Below are positions 7,555 to 16,073 of a DNA stretch of 64,000 bases, one piece after another. The notes beneath the pieces are model-generated. The model had not been told where the DNA came from and searched no databases. It saw nothing but the letters and a program-made list of their open reading frames with translations. Every line of letters starts with the position of its first letter. Positions within the stretch are counted from its first letter, which is position 1. Source of the DNA: Burkholderia anthina (lineage in GTDB: Bacteria > Pseudomonadota > Gammaproteobacteria > Burkholderiales > Burkholderiaceae); the NCBI RefSeq assembly GCF_902498995.1, contig NZ_CABVLY010000012.1:1-64000 (forward strand), read 5' to 3'. A program made the translations under genes and the position numbers.

Positions 7555-8775
7555 ATGAGCCTCCTTGCATCCCAGCTTCAGCACCGTTACCAGGACGTGC
7601 GCGCCCATAGCGTCGCATTGACCGCGACGCTGTCCGCCGAAGACCAGGCCGTGCAGTCGATGCCCGACGCGAGTCCGGCGAAATGGCATCTGGCGCATAC
7701 GACCTGGTTCTTCGAAACCGTCGTGCTGATGCGGCGCGTGCCCGGCTACGCGCCGTTCGACGACGCGTTCCAGTTCCTCTTCAATTCCTATTACGAAGCG
7801 CTCGGCCCGCGCCATCCGCGGCCGCAGCGCGGGCTGCTCACGCGTCCGTCGCTGGATGAAGTGCATGCTTACCGGCAGCACGTCGACGCAGCGATGCTGC
7901 ACGCGCTCGCGAGCGCCGACCCGACGTTGCTCGAAGCGATCGCGCCCGAGATCGAGCTTGGCCTGCATCACGAGCAGCAGCACCAGGAACTGCTCGTCAC
8001 GGACATGCTGCACGCGTTCTCGTGCAACCCGCTGAAGCCAGCGTTCCGGCCGCGCAACGGCGCCGATACGCAGGCCGCGCTGGCCGCAGGCGACGCAGGC
8101 CCGTTGCGCTGGCTGCCTCGGCCGGGCGGGCTCGTCGAGATCGGGCACGCCGGCGACGTGTTTTCGTTCGACAACGAACGGCCGCGCCACACGGCGCTCG
8201 TACGGCCTTGCGAGATCGCGAACCGTCTCGTGACGAATGCGGAATTCGCCGCCTTCATCGCGGACGGCGGCTACGCGCGTCCCGAATACTGGCTGTCCGA
8301 CGGCTGGGCGACGGTGCAGCGGGAAGGGTGGCAAGGGCCCGCGTACTGGATCCCGGACGGTGACGGTGCCGCGCATGCATGGCGCATGTTCGGCCTGCAC
8401 GGCGTGGAATCGTTCGCGCCCGATGCGCCCGTGTGCCACGTGAGCTTCTACGAAGCGGCCGCGTACGCGGAATGGGCGGGTGCACGCCTGCCGACCGAAT
8501 TCGAATGGGAGGCCGCATTCGGCGCGGACGGCATTCGGCAGATGCTCGGGCACGTATGGCAGTGGACACGTTCGTCCTACGAGCCGTATCCGGGCTTTCG
8601 GCCGCTCGCGGGTGTCGCGGCCGAATACAACGGCAAGTTCATGGTCGGCCAGCAGGTCCTGCGCGGCAGCAGCATCGCGACGCCGCCGGGGCACGAACGG
8701 CCGACGTACCGCAATTTCTTTCCGCCGGCCGCGCGCTGGCAATTCACGGGAGTGCGACTTGCGCGAGACGTCTGA
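7555..8775 (+). CDS. egtB: Ergothioneine biosynthesis protein EgtB
   Basis: 406 residues. EgtB is a non-heme iron sulfoxide synthase that joins a thiol donor (gamma-glutamylcysteine or cysteine) to hercynine in the cytoplasm. The N-terminal DinB-like domain (about 1-155) has the iron site: HX3HXE at H139, H143 and E145, plus H45/H48 in KWHLAH. The C-terminal formylglycine-enzyme-like domain (about 195-406) supplies substrate residues (NFFPPAARWQFTGVRL). It overlaps egtD by 17 bp. No egtA, egtC or egtE homologue is adjacent. The ATG at 7555 is preceded by an in-frame GTG five codons earlier, and neither has a clear ribosome-binding site. Confidence 0.9.
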   Translation: MSLLASQLQHRYQDVRAHSVALTATLSAEDQAVQSMPDASPAKWHLAHTTWFFETVVLMRRVPGYAPFDDAFQFLFNSYYEALGPRHPRPQRGLLTRPSLDEVHAYRQHVDAAMLHALASADPTLLEAIAPEIELGLHHEQQHQELLVTDMLHAFSCNPLKPAFRPRNGADTQAALAAGDAGPLRWLPRPGGLVEIGHAGDVFSFDNERPRHTALVRPCEIANRLVTNAEFAAFIADGGYARPEYWLSDGWATVQREGWQGPAYWIPDGDGAAHAWRMFGLHGVESFAPDAPVCHVSFYEAAAYAEWAGARLPTEFEWEAAFGADGIRQMLGHVWQWTRSSYEPYPGFRPLAGVAAEYNGKFMVGQQVLRGSSIATPPGHERPTYRNFFPPAARWQFTGVRLARDV

Positions 8776-9772
8776 CCTCAGGGCCGCGAGAGCTGGCCTG
8801 CAACCCGCCCGCGATTCGCGGCCGAGCGCATTCGAGCGCGACCTGATCGACGGACTGTCGCGCACGCCGCGCAGCATTTCGCCGAAATACTTCTACGATG
8901 CGACCGGCTCCGAGCTGTTCGATCGCATCTGCGAGCTGCCCGAGTACTATCCGACGCGCACCGAGCTCGGCATCCTGCGCGATCGCGCGGCCGAGATCGT
9001 GCAGCGTGTCGGCCCGCATGCGGACATCGTCGAATTCGGCGCGGGTTCGCTCGAGAAGATCCGCGTGCTGCTCGACGCGTGCGCGGACAACTACGCGAAC
9101 GCGCCGGCGCGCTACGTGCCGATCGACATCTCGGCCGACTATCTACATGGCGCGGCCGCGCGGCTGAGTACCGCGTATCCGTGGCTCGACGTCGCGCCGA
9201 TCGCGGCCGACTACACGAAGGCCGAGCAACTGGCCGAGCTGACCGCGACGTCGCGGCGGCGTATCGGCTTCTTCCCGGGCTCGACGGTCGGCAACTTCTC
9301 TCCGGAGGAAGCCGATGCGTTCCTGCGCGACGCGGCGCGCCTGTTGCGCGGCGGCGGACTGCTGGTCGGCGCGGATCTCGTGAAGGACGAGCGCACGCTG
9401 CATCACGCGTACAACGACGCGCAGGGCGTGACCGCGCAGTTCAACCTGAACCTGCTCGTCCGCGCGAATGCGGAGCTCGGCGCGGACTTCGATCTCGACG
9501 CGTTCTCGCATTGCGCGTTCTACGACGCCGAGCGGCAGCGCATCGAGATGCATCTGGTCAGCGACGTCGCGCAGACCGTGCACGTGCGCGGCCACGCATT
9601 CCGCTTCGAGGCCGGCGAGCGCATTCACACGGAGAATTCGCACAAATTCACGATCGACGGCTTCCATGCGATCGCGCGTCGTGCGGGCTTCGAGCCCGAT
9701 ACCGTGTGGACCGATGCGGACAGCCTGTTCAGCGTGCACTGGCTGCGCAGCGTCGACGATATTCGCGCGTAG
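8759..9772 (+). CDS. egtD: L-histidine N-alpha-methyltransferase EgtD
   Basis: 337 residues. EgtD trimethylates histidine to hercynine with S-adenosylmethionine, the first step of ergothioneine synthesis. Visible features are the EgtD N-terminal signature SPKYFYDATGSELFD (about 39-53), the SAM-binding VEFGAGSLEKIRVLL, and the histidine-pocket regions YVPIDIS and GFFPGSTVGNF. The best start is TTG at 8759, with GGGAG about 8 bp upstream, inside the end of egtB. No ATG is available before conserved sequence begins. An inverted repeat at 9912-9930 downstream may end the transcript. Confidence 0.92.
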   Translation: MRETSDLRAARAGLQPARDSRPSAFERDLIDGLSRTPRSISPKYFYDATGSELFDRICELPEYYPTRTELGILRDRAAEIVQRVGPHADIVEFGAGSLEKIRVLLDACADNYANAPARYVPIDISADYLHGAAARLSTAYPWLDVAPIAADYTKAEQLAELTATSRRRIGFFPGSTVGNFSPEEADAFLRDAARLLRGGGLLVGADLVKDERTLHHAYNDAQGVTAQFNLNLLVRANAELGADFDLDAFSHCAFYDAERQRIEMHLVSDVAQTVHVRGHAFRFEAGERIHTENSHKFTIDGFHAIARRAGFEPDTVWTDADSLFSVHWLRSVDDIRA

Positions 9773-10007
9773 CACGCGGCCGGCGAACCGCATGCCGGCA
9801 AAAAATTCCGCCTTCACCGCTTCGCTGATTCGATGCGCCGTTGCAACGGCGTGTCGAATCGGTTCTCACCCTTGTCCTGCAAGGCTTTGCGCCCCTCCGT
9901 AAACGTCCGTTACCGGTCTCGCAGACCGGTTTCACCTGTGTCTGCGTACGGTGCCTAGACTCCGAACCGTATTCACATGAAGCACGACACGTGCAGGGAG
10001 TCGCGAG

Positions 10008-10286
10008 ATGAGCAAGAAATTCCTTCTCGGTGCAGTTCTCGGTGTAGCGGCGCTGGCAGCTTCGGGCGTCGCATCGGCCCACGTCGACCTGTCGGTCGGG
10101 ATCGGCGTGCCGGGCGTCTACGCGGCGCCGGCACCCGTCTATGTGGCGCCGCCTCCGCCGGTGATGGTCGCGCCGGTCGGCTATCGCTATGACGACTGGC
10201 GCGCACGTCAGTGGCGCGAACACGAGTGGCGCCGCCATGAATGGCGCGAGCGCGAGTGGCGCGGACACGGCGGCCGCTGGAACTGA
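10008..10286 (+). CDS. Small secreted PXPV-type / Trp-Arg-rich protein
   Basis: 92 residues. A cleavable signal peptide covers about 1-24 (cleavage after GVASA). A Pro/Ala/Val-rich segment (PAPVYVAPPPPVMVAP) follows, then a tail of repeated short W-R-E-H units (EHEWRRHEWREREWRGHG). Such proteins are common in Burkholderia and have no known function. The repeated tail is strongly basic and aromatic, compatible with envelope or metal interaction. The start has GGGAG a few bases upstream. The next gene follows after 37 bp with its own GGAG. Confidence 0.75.
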   Translation: MSKKFLLGAVLGVAALAASGVASAHVDLSVGIGVPGVYAAPAPVYVAPPPPVMVAPVGYRYDDWRARQWREHEWRRHEWREREWRGHGGRWN

Positions 10287-10323
10287 CCGCCTCGCATGAA
10301 CACGACAACAGGAGAGTGAATCC

Positions 10324-10581
10324 ATGAAGCCCATTCGGCACATCAGGCTGTGTGCGACCGCCGCTGTCGTTGCGCTGGCAACGATCGGCAGCGCGCATGC
10401 GGCGGGCTGCATGAAAGGCGCGGTAGTGGGCGGCGTCGCCGGCCACTACGCGGGACATCATGCGGTCGTGGGCGCGGTCGGCGGCTGTATCGTCGGCCAC
10501 CACATGGCGAAGAAGCACGAGCAGGAGCTGGCAGCGCAGCGCAGAGCCGCGGCGGCGCACGACATGCAGTCGGCGCAGTAA
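10324..10581 (+). CDS. Small exported Gly/His-rich protein
   Basis: 85 residues. The signal peptide is about 1-26 (cleavage after GSAHA). The mature part is a hydrophobic glycine-zipper-like stretch with regularly placed His pairs (GHYAGHH, GHHMAKKH) and two cysteines (C29 and C55), then a charged helical tail. It probably sits in the periplasm or inner face of the outer membrane. It is co-directional with the preceding secreted protein and is followed by a strong terminator. Function is unknown. Confidence 0.7.
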   Translation: MKPIRHIRLCATAAVVALATIGSAHAAGCMKGAVVGGVAGHYAGHHAVVGAVGGCIVGHHMAKKHEQELAAQRRAAAAHDMQSAQ

Positions 10582-10593
10582 GCATCGTCGTCA

Positions 10594-10629
10594 ACGGGGC
10601 AGTGCTTCGGCGCTGCCCCGTTCGTTTTT
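10594..10629 (+). terminator. Intrinsic terminator (rightward)
   Basis: Stem CGGGGCAG (10595-10602) pairs with CTGCCCCG (10613-10620), followed by TTCGTTTTT. It closes the small secreted-protein unit. Confidence 0.8.
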
Positions 10630-10646
10630 GCCGGCCGGCAACGGTC

Positions 10647-10676
10647 GATAAAAAAGGCGGCTCAATTCGGCCGCCC
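10647..10676 (-). terminator. Intrinsic terminator of the type III R-M operon
   Basis: Read on the minus strand, GGGCGGCC... and ...GCCGCC (10675-10670 with 10661-10656) form a stem followed by TTTTTTA. It begins 7 bp after the res stop. Together with the rightward terminator it insulates the two convergent units. Confidence 0.75.
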
Positions 10677-10682
10677 TTCGTT

Positions 10683-13600
10683 TCAGCGTCGCGCGCCCGC
10701 ACGGGGCGCAACGGACGCGACAGGTTCGAACAACGCATCGGCCTGCCGGACGCGCATGAACCGCGCGGCGTCCCCGCCGTCCACCAGCGCACGGAAATGC
10801 GCTTCGCCGCACGCGAGCTTCGCGCGCTCGTGCTCGCTCGACACATCGCCATCCGCATTCGGCGTATCGACGACGAAGTACAACCGCTCGCCGCCGTCCT
10901 GCTCCGCGAGCACGGCCCAGTCCGGGTGATAGCTGCCGAGCGGCGTCGGCACGCGGAACCACGCAGGCAGCTTCGCGTATAGCTTCACGCCGTCGTGCGC
11001 TTCCAGCGCGTCGGCGAACGCGCGTTCCGCATCGGTGTCGCACACGACCGCCTCGTGGATCGCCTTCCGCGCATCGGGCCGCAGATTGCGCAGATAGCCG
11101 GTCAGCGCCTCGCTCTCGAACGATTCGAGCGCATGCACGTGGCGCTTGCCGAGCTTGCGATACGCGATGCCCGCCACCAGCGCGAGCCGCTTGCAGCGGT
11201 TGATCGCATCGGCCGCGAGCGCGATGAACTGCTGCGGATTCACGCGGAAATCGTCGAGCCGGCCGCTGTCGGCCAGGATCGTCGCGAGCGAACGGCGCGT
11301 GAGCTGCGTGCGGTCCTGCAGCTCGGTGAGCAGATCGGGCAGCGGCAGCTCGCCTTCGTCGATCAGCACGGTGCCTGCGCCGCCCACTTCGATCGCCTCG
11401 ATGCCGGCCTTGCCGATGTCGATCTCGGCCTTGCGCCATTGCAGCCGTGCGCGCGCGATGTCCGGTGCGCTGCGCAGCGCGGCCGTGCAGTCGCGCACGA
11501 GTTTCGCGTTGTCGAATTCGACGCTGTACACGGTGCGATGGCGGATACGATCCCACAGCGCGCGGAAATCGTCGCCGAACACGACCGCCTTGCCCGATGC
11601 GTCGCGCCGCAACGCGATCGCGCGGCGCTCGTCCGCATTGCGCACCGCGAAACGGCCCGACAGCTTGCGCAGCGTCGCGACGATCGGCGCACGCAGCGTC
11701 TCGAACGCTTCGGGCAGCACGAGCGCGCTCTGGCGCAGCGCATCCTTCAGCCGGTCGAGCACCTTGCCCTGCGCGTCGACGTAGCCCTGCTCGTGCAGAT
11801 GCGTCCACAGCACGCGCGACAGCTCGATGCCGAGCGCATGCGCGGGGCCGTCGCCTTCCTGCACCGGCAGCGCCGCGAACTGATGCTCCTCGACGATCCC
11901 GAAACGGATCCCGGTGTCGGCCTCGATTTCCTTCTGCAGGTTCTCGGCGAACGACTCGTAGCGCTCGGTCGCGATCACGGTGAGCGTGTTGACGCCCGGG
12001 TCGCGCACGCGCTCGCCATCCTGGTCGACGGCGAGGCGCAGCCCGCGGCCGAGCGTCTGGCGGCGCTCGCGTTCGGTCTGGATGTCGCGCAGCGTGCAGA
12101 TCTGGAACACGTTCGGGTTGTCCCAGCCTTCCTTCAGCGCCGAGTGCGAGAAGATGAACTTCAGCGGCGTGTCGAACGACAGCAGGGCTTCCTTCTCGCG
12201 CATGATGAGGCCGTATGCGCGCTCCGCGTTCTCGCGGGCCGCGGCGCTGCTCTCGCTCGTGTCGGTCCAGCCGCCCTTGCGGTCGATCGAGAAGTAGCCG
12301 TTGTGCGCGCGTTCGACTTCGAGCGCGACGTCGACGCCGTCGAACAGCGCACGGTAGGCCGGCACGCGCGCCGCGCGCGCATATTCCTCTTCGAAGATCA
12401 ACGCGTAGTCGCCCTTCACGGGCACGCCGTTCTCGTCGTAGCGGCGATAGCGCTCGACCGAATCGACGAAGAACAGCGACAGCACCTTCACGCCGCGCTC
12501 GGCCAGGCGCAATTCCTTGTCGAGATGCTCGCGGATCGTGCGGCGGATCATCTCGCGCTGCACGGCGAGCGTGTCGATGTCGCCGAATGCTTCGCCGAGC
12601 GACAGGAACGCCTCGCCTTCCGGATGGCGCAGCTCGACATATTCGGCGCCTTTCACCGCATGGACTTCGCCGATCCGCAGCCCCGCATACAGCGCGCGCT
12701 TGGTCAGGCGTTCGAGATCGTCGCCGTCGGTGGCCGACACGATCTGGCGCTTCACGCCCGCGGCCGTCGCGACGTCGAGCTCGATGCGCGCGCTGATCGC
12801 GCCGCGCCGGTTCGACACGCCGGCGAGCCGCACGTACGGCTTGTTGTGCGCATCCTCGACGATCGCCGACGCGATTTCGATCTGCTTGACGAGCTTGCGC
12901 TCGTACGCGTCGACGGCATCGAGCCGGTACACCATGTGGTGGCGGTCGACGTGCGTGGCCGAATAGCGCAGCGTGCAGAGCGGCGCCATCGCGGCGAGCG
13001 CTTCGCGCCCGCGCCCCTCGAGCCCGCCGTCGACGCTCTGCGGCTCGTCGACGATCACGATCGGCCGGGTCGCGCGGATCAGGTCGATCGGCTTCTCGCC
13101 GCCGGTCTTCTCGCTGTCCTTGTAGAGATTGTTGATCTCTTTCTTGTTGATCGCGGCAACCGTCATCACCATGATCTGGATCGCCGCGCTCGCCGCGAAG
13201 TGGCGCACCTGGCCGAGCTTTGCCGAGTCGTACAGGAAGTAGTCGTACGGCACGCCCGCGTACAGCGCGCGGAAATGGTCCTCGGTGATCGACAGCGTCT
13301 TGTGCACGCCTTCCTTGATCGCGATCGACGGCACGACGATCACGAACTTCGTGAAGCCGTAGCGGCGGTTCAGCTCGAAGATCGTGCGCAGGTACACGTA
13401 GGTCTTGCCGGTGCCGGTCTCCATCTCGACGGTGAAGTCGCGCGAGCCGGGCAGGCCGGACGGCGGCAGCCCGCCGCGCAGCTGCACGTCGGCGAGATTG
13501 CGCGCGAGCGCGTCGTCGGTCAGCGACAGCCGGTTGCCGACACCTTGCTCCGATACCGCGAAGCCGAGCGAGCCCTGCGCGGCGGCCGTCGTGCCGGGCG

Positions 13601-13718
13601 CGGCGTTCGCGAGCACGCTGAAGTCGCCGCGATACGATTCCTGGCCGCGAAACAGGTCGCAGACGGCGTCGATCGCCTCGCGCTGATAGTCGAGATCCGC
13701 TTCGAAATGCAGCCGCAT
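10683..13718 (-). CDS. Type III restriction endonuclease, Res subunit (atypical nuclease motif)
   Basis: 1011 residues. Res is the SF2 translocase/nuclease subunit of a type III restriction system and works only in complex with Mod. Walker A is TGTGKT (101-106). Walker B is the DEPQ variant (224-227), as in type III Res. SATH and the arginine-rich motif VI (RRQTLGRGLRL) follow. The C-terminal nuclease region has PDWAV (932-936), then FVVDTPN, where the family normally has an E-T-K triad end; residue 953 is proline instead of the catalytic lysine. Cleavage activity is therefore doubtful. The ATG shares its A with the mod stop (TGATG). Confidence 0.9.
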   Translation of the reverse strand: MRLHFEADLDYQREAIDAVCDLFRGQESYRGDFSVLANAAPGTTAAAQGSLGFAVSEQGVGNRLSLTDDALARNLADVQLRGGLPPSGLPGSRDFTVEMETGTGKTYVYLRTIFELNRRYGFTKFVIVVPSIAIKEGVHKTLSITEDHFRALYAGVPYDYFLYDSAKLGQVRHFAASAAIQIMVMTVAAINKKEINNLYKDSEKTGGEKPIDLIRATRPIVIVDEPQSVDGGLEGRGREALAAMAPLCTLRYSATHVDRHHMVYRLDAVDAYERKLVKQIEIASAIVEDAHNKPYVRLAGVSNRRGAISARIELDVATAAGVKRQIVSATDGDDLERLTKRALYAGLRIGEVHAVKGAEYVELRHPEGEAFLSLGEAFGDIDTLAVQREMIRRTIREHLDKELRLAERGVKVLSLFFVDSVERYRRYDENGVPVKGDYALIFEEEYARAARVPAYRALFDGVDVALEVERAHNGYFSIDRKGGWTDTSESSAAARENAERAYGLIMREKEALLSFDTPLKFIFSHSALKEGWDNPNVFQICTLRDIQTERERRQTLGRGLRLAVDQDGERVRDPGVNTLTVIATERYESFAENLQKEIEADTGIRFGIVEEHQFAALPVQEGDGPAHALGIELSRVLWTHLHEQGYVDAQGKVLDRLKDALRQSALVLPEAFETLRAPIVATLRKLSGRFAVRNADERRAIALRRDASGKAVVFGDDFRALWDRIRHRTVYSVEFDNAKLVRDCTAALRSAPDIARARLQWRKAEIDIGKAGIEAIEVGGAGTVLIDEGELPLPDLLTELQDRTQLTRRSLATILADSGRLDDFRVNPQQFIALAADAINRCKRLALVAGIAYRKLGKRHVHALESFESEALTGYLRNLRPDARKAIHEAVVCDTDAERAFADALEAHDGVKLYAKLPAWFRVPTPLGSYHPDWAVLAEQDGGERLYFVVDTPNADGDVSSEHERAKLACGEAHFRALVDGGDAARFMRVRQADALFEPVASVAPRAGARR

Positions 13719-15736
13719 CACAGGCTCCGCACGCGCTTCACGCCGTGCTGTTCGAGCAGCGCGGCGAGATTGAGCTTCGCGACGTCGTCGACGAAGCCGC
13801 TGTCGCGGAACAGGCACGTGACGTCGCGCGTCGCGTCGGTCGCGTCGAGCAGGTCGACGATGCCGTCGGCGAGCGGGCCCGCGTCGTCGCGCGCGATGCG
13901 CGCATCGAAGCACGCGACGATCGAGCGGCCGATCAGGTGCACGGTCTTGCCGGCCACCTGGTGATGCTCGACCGGCGTGCACAGGTCGAGCCCGAGCTTC
14001 AGCGTCAGTTCGGCGAGCAGGTCGTCCTCGGTGCGGCCGGTCTTCACGTGCTCGACGGATGCGAAGAGCGCATGGTCGAAGTCGTCGCGACGCGGATCCC
14101 ACTCGATCACGTTGGTCGTGTCGAGCCGGTATACGCGGAAACCGAGGTCGCCATAGCTTTCCGGATAGTCGCGCGCGACCTGCTGCGCGGCGCGGCGCAG
14201 GCGCTCCTTCGTGACTTCGGCGAGCGTCAGCGGCTTTTTCAGCTTCGCGCAGAAATCGGCGGCGGCCAGCTGCGTCTTGTCGCGGCGGTCGAGCGCCTCG
14301 GGCAGCTGCACGAGGATGTAGCGGCGCGCGCCGCCGTCGGTCGCGTTCACCTGCATCACCGCGTGGCCGGTCGAACCGGAGCCGGCGAAGCAGTCGAGCA
14401 CGATGTCGTCGCCGCGCGTGCACCAGCCGATCACGGCCGCCGCGAAATCGACGGGCTTCGGCAGGTCGAACGGGATGCCGAGCGTCTTGAGCAGCGCGTC
14501 GTCGGAGCCGGCGAACGGCAGCACCGACGGCACGTTCTCGTACATGTTCTCGTCGAGGTAGTAGATCCGCTGCGGCTGCGTGGTTTCATCCGGGCCGAAT
14601 TCGATCTGGCCGCGCTCGATCAGCGCCTGCATCGTTGCGGGCGGATTGCGCCAGCCGCGCGCCGGCATCGCGCACGGCTTGCCGGTGACCGGGTGGGTCA
14701 GCGGCGTGAAATACTCTTCCGGCGCCTTCTTCTTGTTCGGCCACGCCATCGACACGAGGCGGTACACGCGGCCTTCTTCCGACAGGCGGTCGTACATCAC
14801 TTCGCCGCCGGACAGGTTGGTCTGCGCCTTCATCCACGCGCGGTATGCCTTCTGCGCGTCCTTCGCGTTGCCGCTGCGGTACATCGCGTCGTGCGCGGCG
14901 TCGAGCATGCGCTGCGCGTTGCGCTTCGGGCGCTTGAGCGGCGCCTGTTCGAGCAGCGTCTCGGCGTTGCGCGCGAACAGCACCAGCGATTCGTGCTGGT
15001 ACGCGACGCCGCGCGCGTCGCCCTTCGGGTTGCGCTTGTCCCACACGGCGACGCCGAGCTCGTTCTCCTCGCCGAAGATCTCGCGCAGCATCAGCACGAG
15101 CGCATGCACTTCGTGCTCGTCGATGTGCACGGCGATCAGCCCTTCGTCGGACAGCAGCGCGTGCGCGAGCTTCAGGCGCGGATACATCATGTTCAGCCAG
15201 TCGGTGTGGAACCGGCCGTTCGCCTCGGTATTGGTGCTGCGCTTCACGCCGGCGTCGGTCTGGCCCGTCATCGCCAGGTAGTGGCGGATGCTGTCGCTGA
15301 AGTCGTCCGGATAGACGAAATCGCTGCCGGTGTTGTACGGCGGGTCGATGTAGACGAGCTTCACCTTGCCCGCGTAGCTCTTGTGCAGCAGCTTCATCAC
15401 GTCGAGGTTGTCGCCCTCGATCACGAGATGGCGCGTGTCGTCCCAGGCGACGCTGTCGTCGGGGCACGGGCGCAGCGTGCCCGTCGACGGCGTGAGCGCG
15501 GCCTGGCGGGCGCTGCGCTTGCCGTGCCAGTGGAAGCCGTAGCGCTCGTCGGCGTCGCCGACGGTGCGCTCGCCGACCAGCGCCTTCAGCACGTCGACGT
15601 CGACCGACGCGCCGTCCGGGCCTTCGGTCACGAGTTCGGGGAACAGCGCCTTCAGGCGCGCGACGTTGTCGGCGGTGAAATCCGTCGACATCGCCTGCGG
15701 GCTCGCCGCATCGAGTTTCTGCATCGTTTTTTCCAT
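13718..15736 (-). CDS. Type III DNA adenine-N6 methyltransferase, Mod subunit
   Basis: 672 residues. It methylates adenine on one strand of an asymmetric site and provides target recognition for Res. The catalytic motif DPPYNTG (131-137) precedes the S-adenosylmethionine motif DCFAGSGSTG (about 440), the beta-class order normal for Mod proteins. The target recognition domain lies between them (about 200-400). It is first in the operon, coupled to res. A second in-frame ATG lies four codons on, so the start is approximate. I recall an orthologous position in B. cenocepacia J2315 for an enzyme methylating CACAG; identity of specificity here is an inference. Confidence 0.92.
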   Translation of the reverse strand: MEKTMQKLDAASPQAMSTDFTADNVARLKALFPELVTEGPDGASVDVDVLKALVGERTVGDADERYGFHWHGKRSARQAALTPSTGTLRPCPDDSVAWDDTRHLVIEGDNLDVMKLLHKSYAGKVKLVYIDPPYNTGSDFVYPDDFSDSIRHYLAMTGQTDAGVKRSTNTEANGRFHTDWLNMMYPRLKLAHALLSDEGLIAVHIDEHEVHALVLMLREIFGEENELGVAVWDKRNPKGDARGVAYQHESLVLFARNAETLLEQAPLKRPKRNAQRMLDAAHDAMYRSGNAKDAQKAYRAWMKAQTNLSGGEVMYDRLSEEGRVYRLVSMAWPNKKKAPEEYFTPLTHPVTGKPCAMPARGWRNPPATMQALIERGQIEFGPDETTQPQRIYYLDENMYENVPSVLPFAGSDDALLKTLGIPFDLPKPVDFAAAVIGWCTRGDDIVLDCFAGSGSTGHAVMQVNATDGGARRYILVQLPEALDRRDKTQLAAADFCAKLKKPLTLAEVTKERLRRAAQQVARDYPESYGDLGFRVYRLDTTNVIEWDPRRDDFDHALFASVEHVKTGRTEDDLLAELTLKLGLDLCTPVEHHQVAGKTVHLIGRSIVACFDARIARDDAGPLADGIVDLLDATDATRDVTCLFRDSGFVDDVAKLNLAALLEQHGVKRVRSL

Positions 15737-15975
15737 CGGAACCCGGCCGCGTGCGCCAGGACGTCGGGCGCACTCACGGCTCCGGCGGCAACAGCCACCC
15801 GGGCAAACCCGAAACGCTAGCGAGTCGGTCGGCGCAGGTCAAGCACCGATGCGAGGCAAGCATGCGCGCATCCGCCGCGATCGCCCGCCGGACGGGCCGC
15901 AGGCGGCTTCGGGCCGGTTGTCGCGGCGCTCGCCGGCGGGCGTTTCCCGGAGCGCCGGCACCCGCCGAAAACGAC

Positions 15976-16017
15976 GAAAAAAAGGGCACGGTCAGCGCAA
16001 TGCGCCGCCGTGCCCGC
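15976..16017 (-). terminator. Intrinsic terminator of the porin gene
   Basis: On the minus strand GGGCACGG (16015-16008) pairs with CCGTGCCC (15991-15984), followed by TTTTTTT. It lies about 60 bp after the porin stop. The rest of 15737-15975 is GC-rich and holds no gene. Confidence 0.8.
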
Positions 16018-16073
16018 ATGGAGAAGTCTCGAACGAAGAAAACGGCGGGGCGCGGCGCGCCCCGGCCGCCGGA

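Noticed and set aside
10140..10286. Tandem repeat or CRISPR-like array in the small secreted gene
   Set aside because: The repeats are short codon-level W-R-E-H units inside a coding frame, with no spacer structure.
10995..13964. Very long plus-strand open frame (989 codons) opposite the res gene
   Set aside because: Its peptide is an Arg/Ala/His/Gln-rich antisense shadow typical of GC-rich genes, while the minus strand encodes a clear Res protein.
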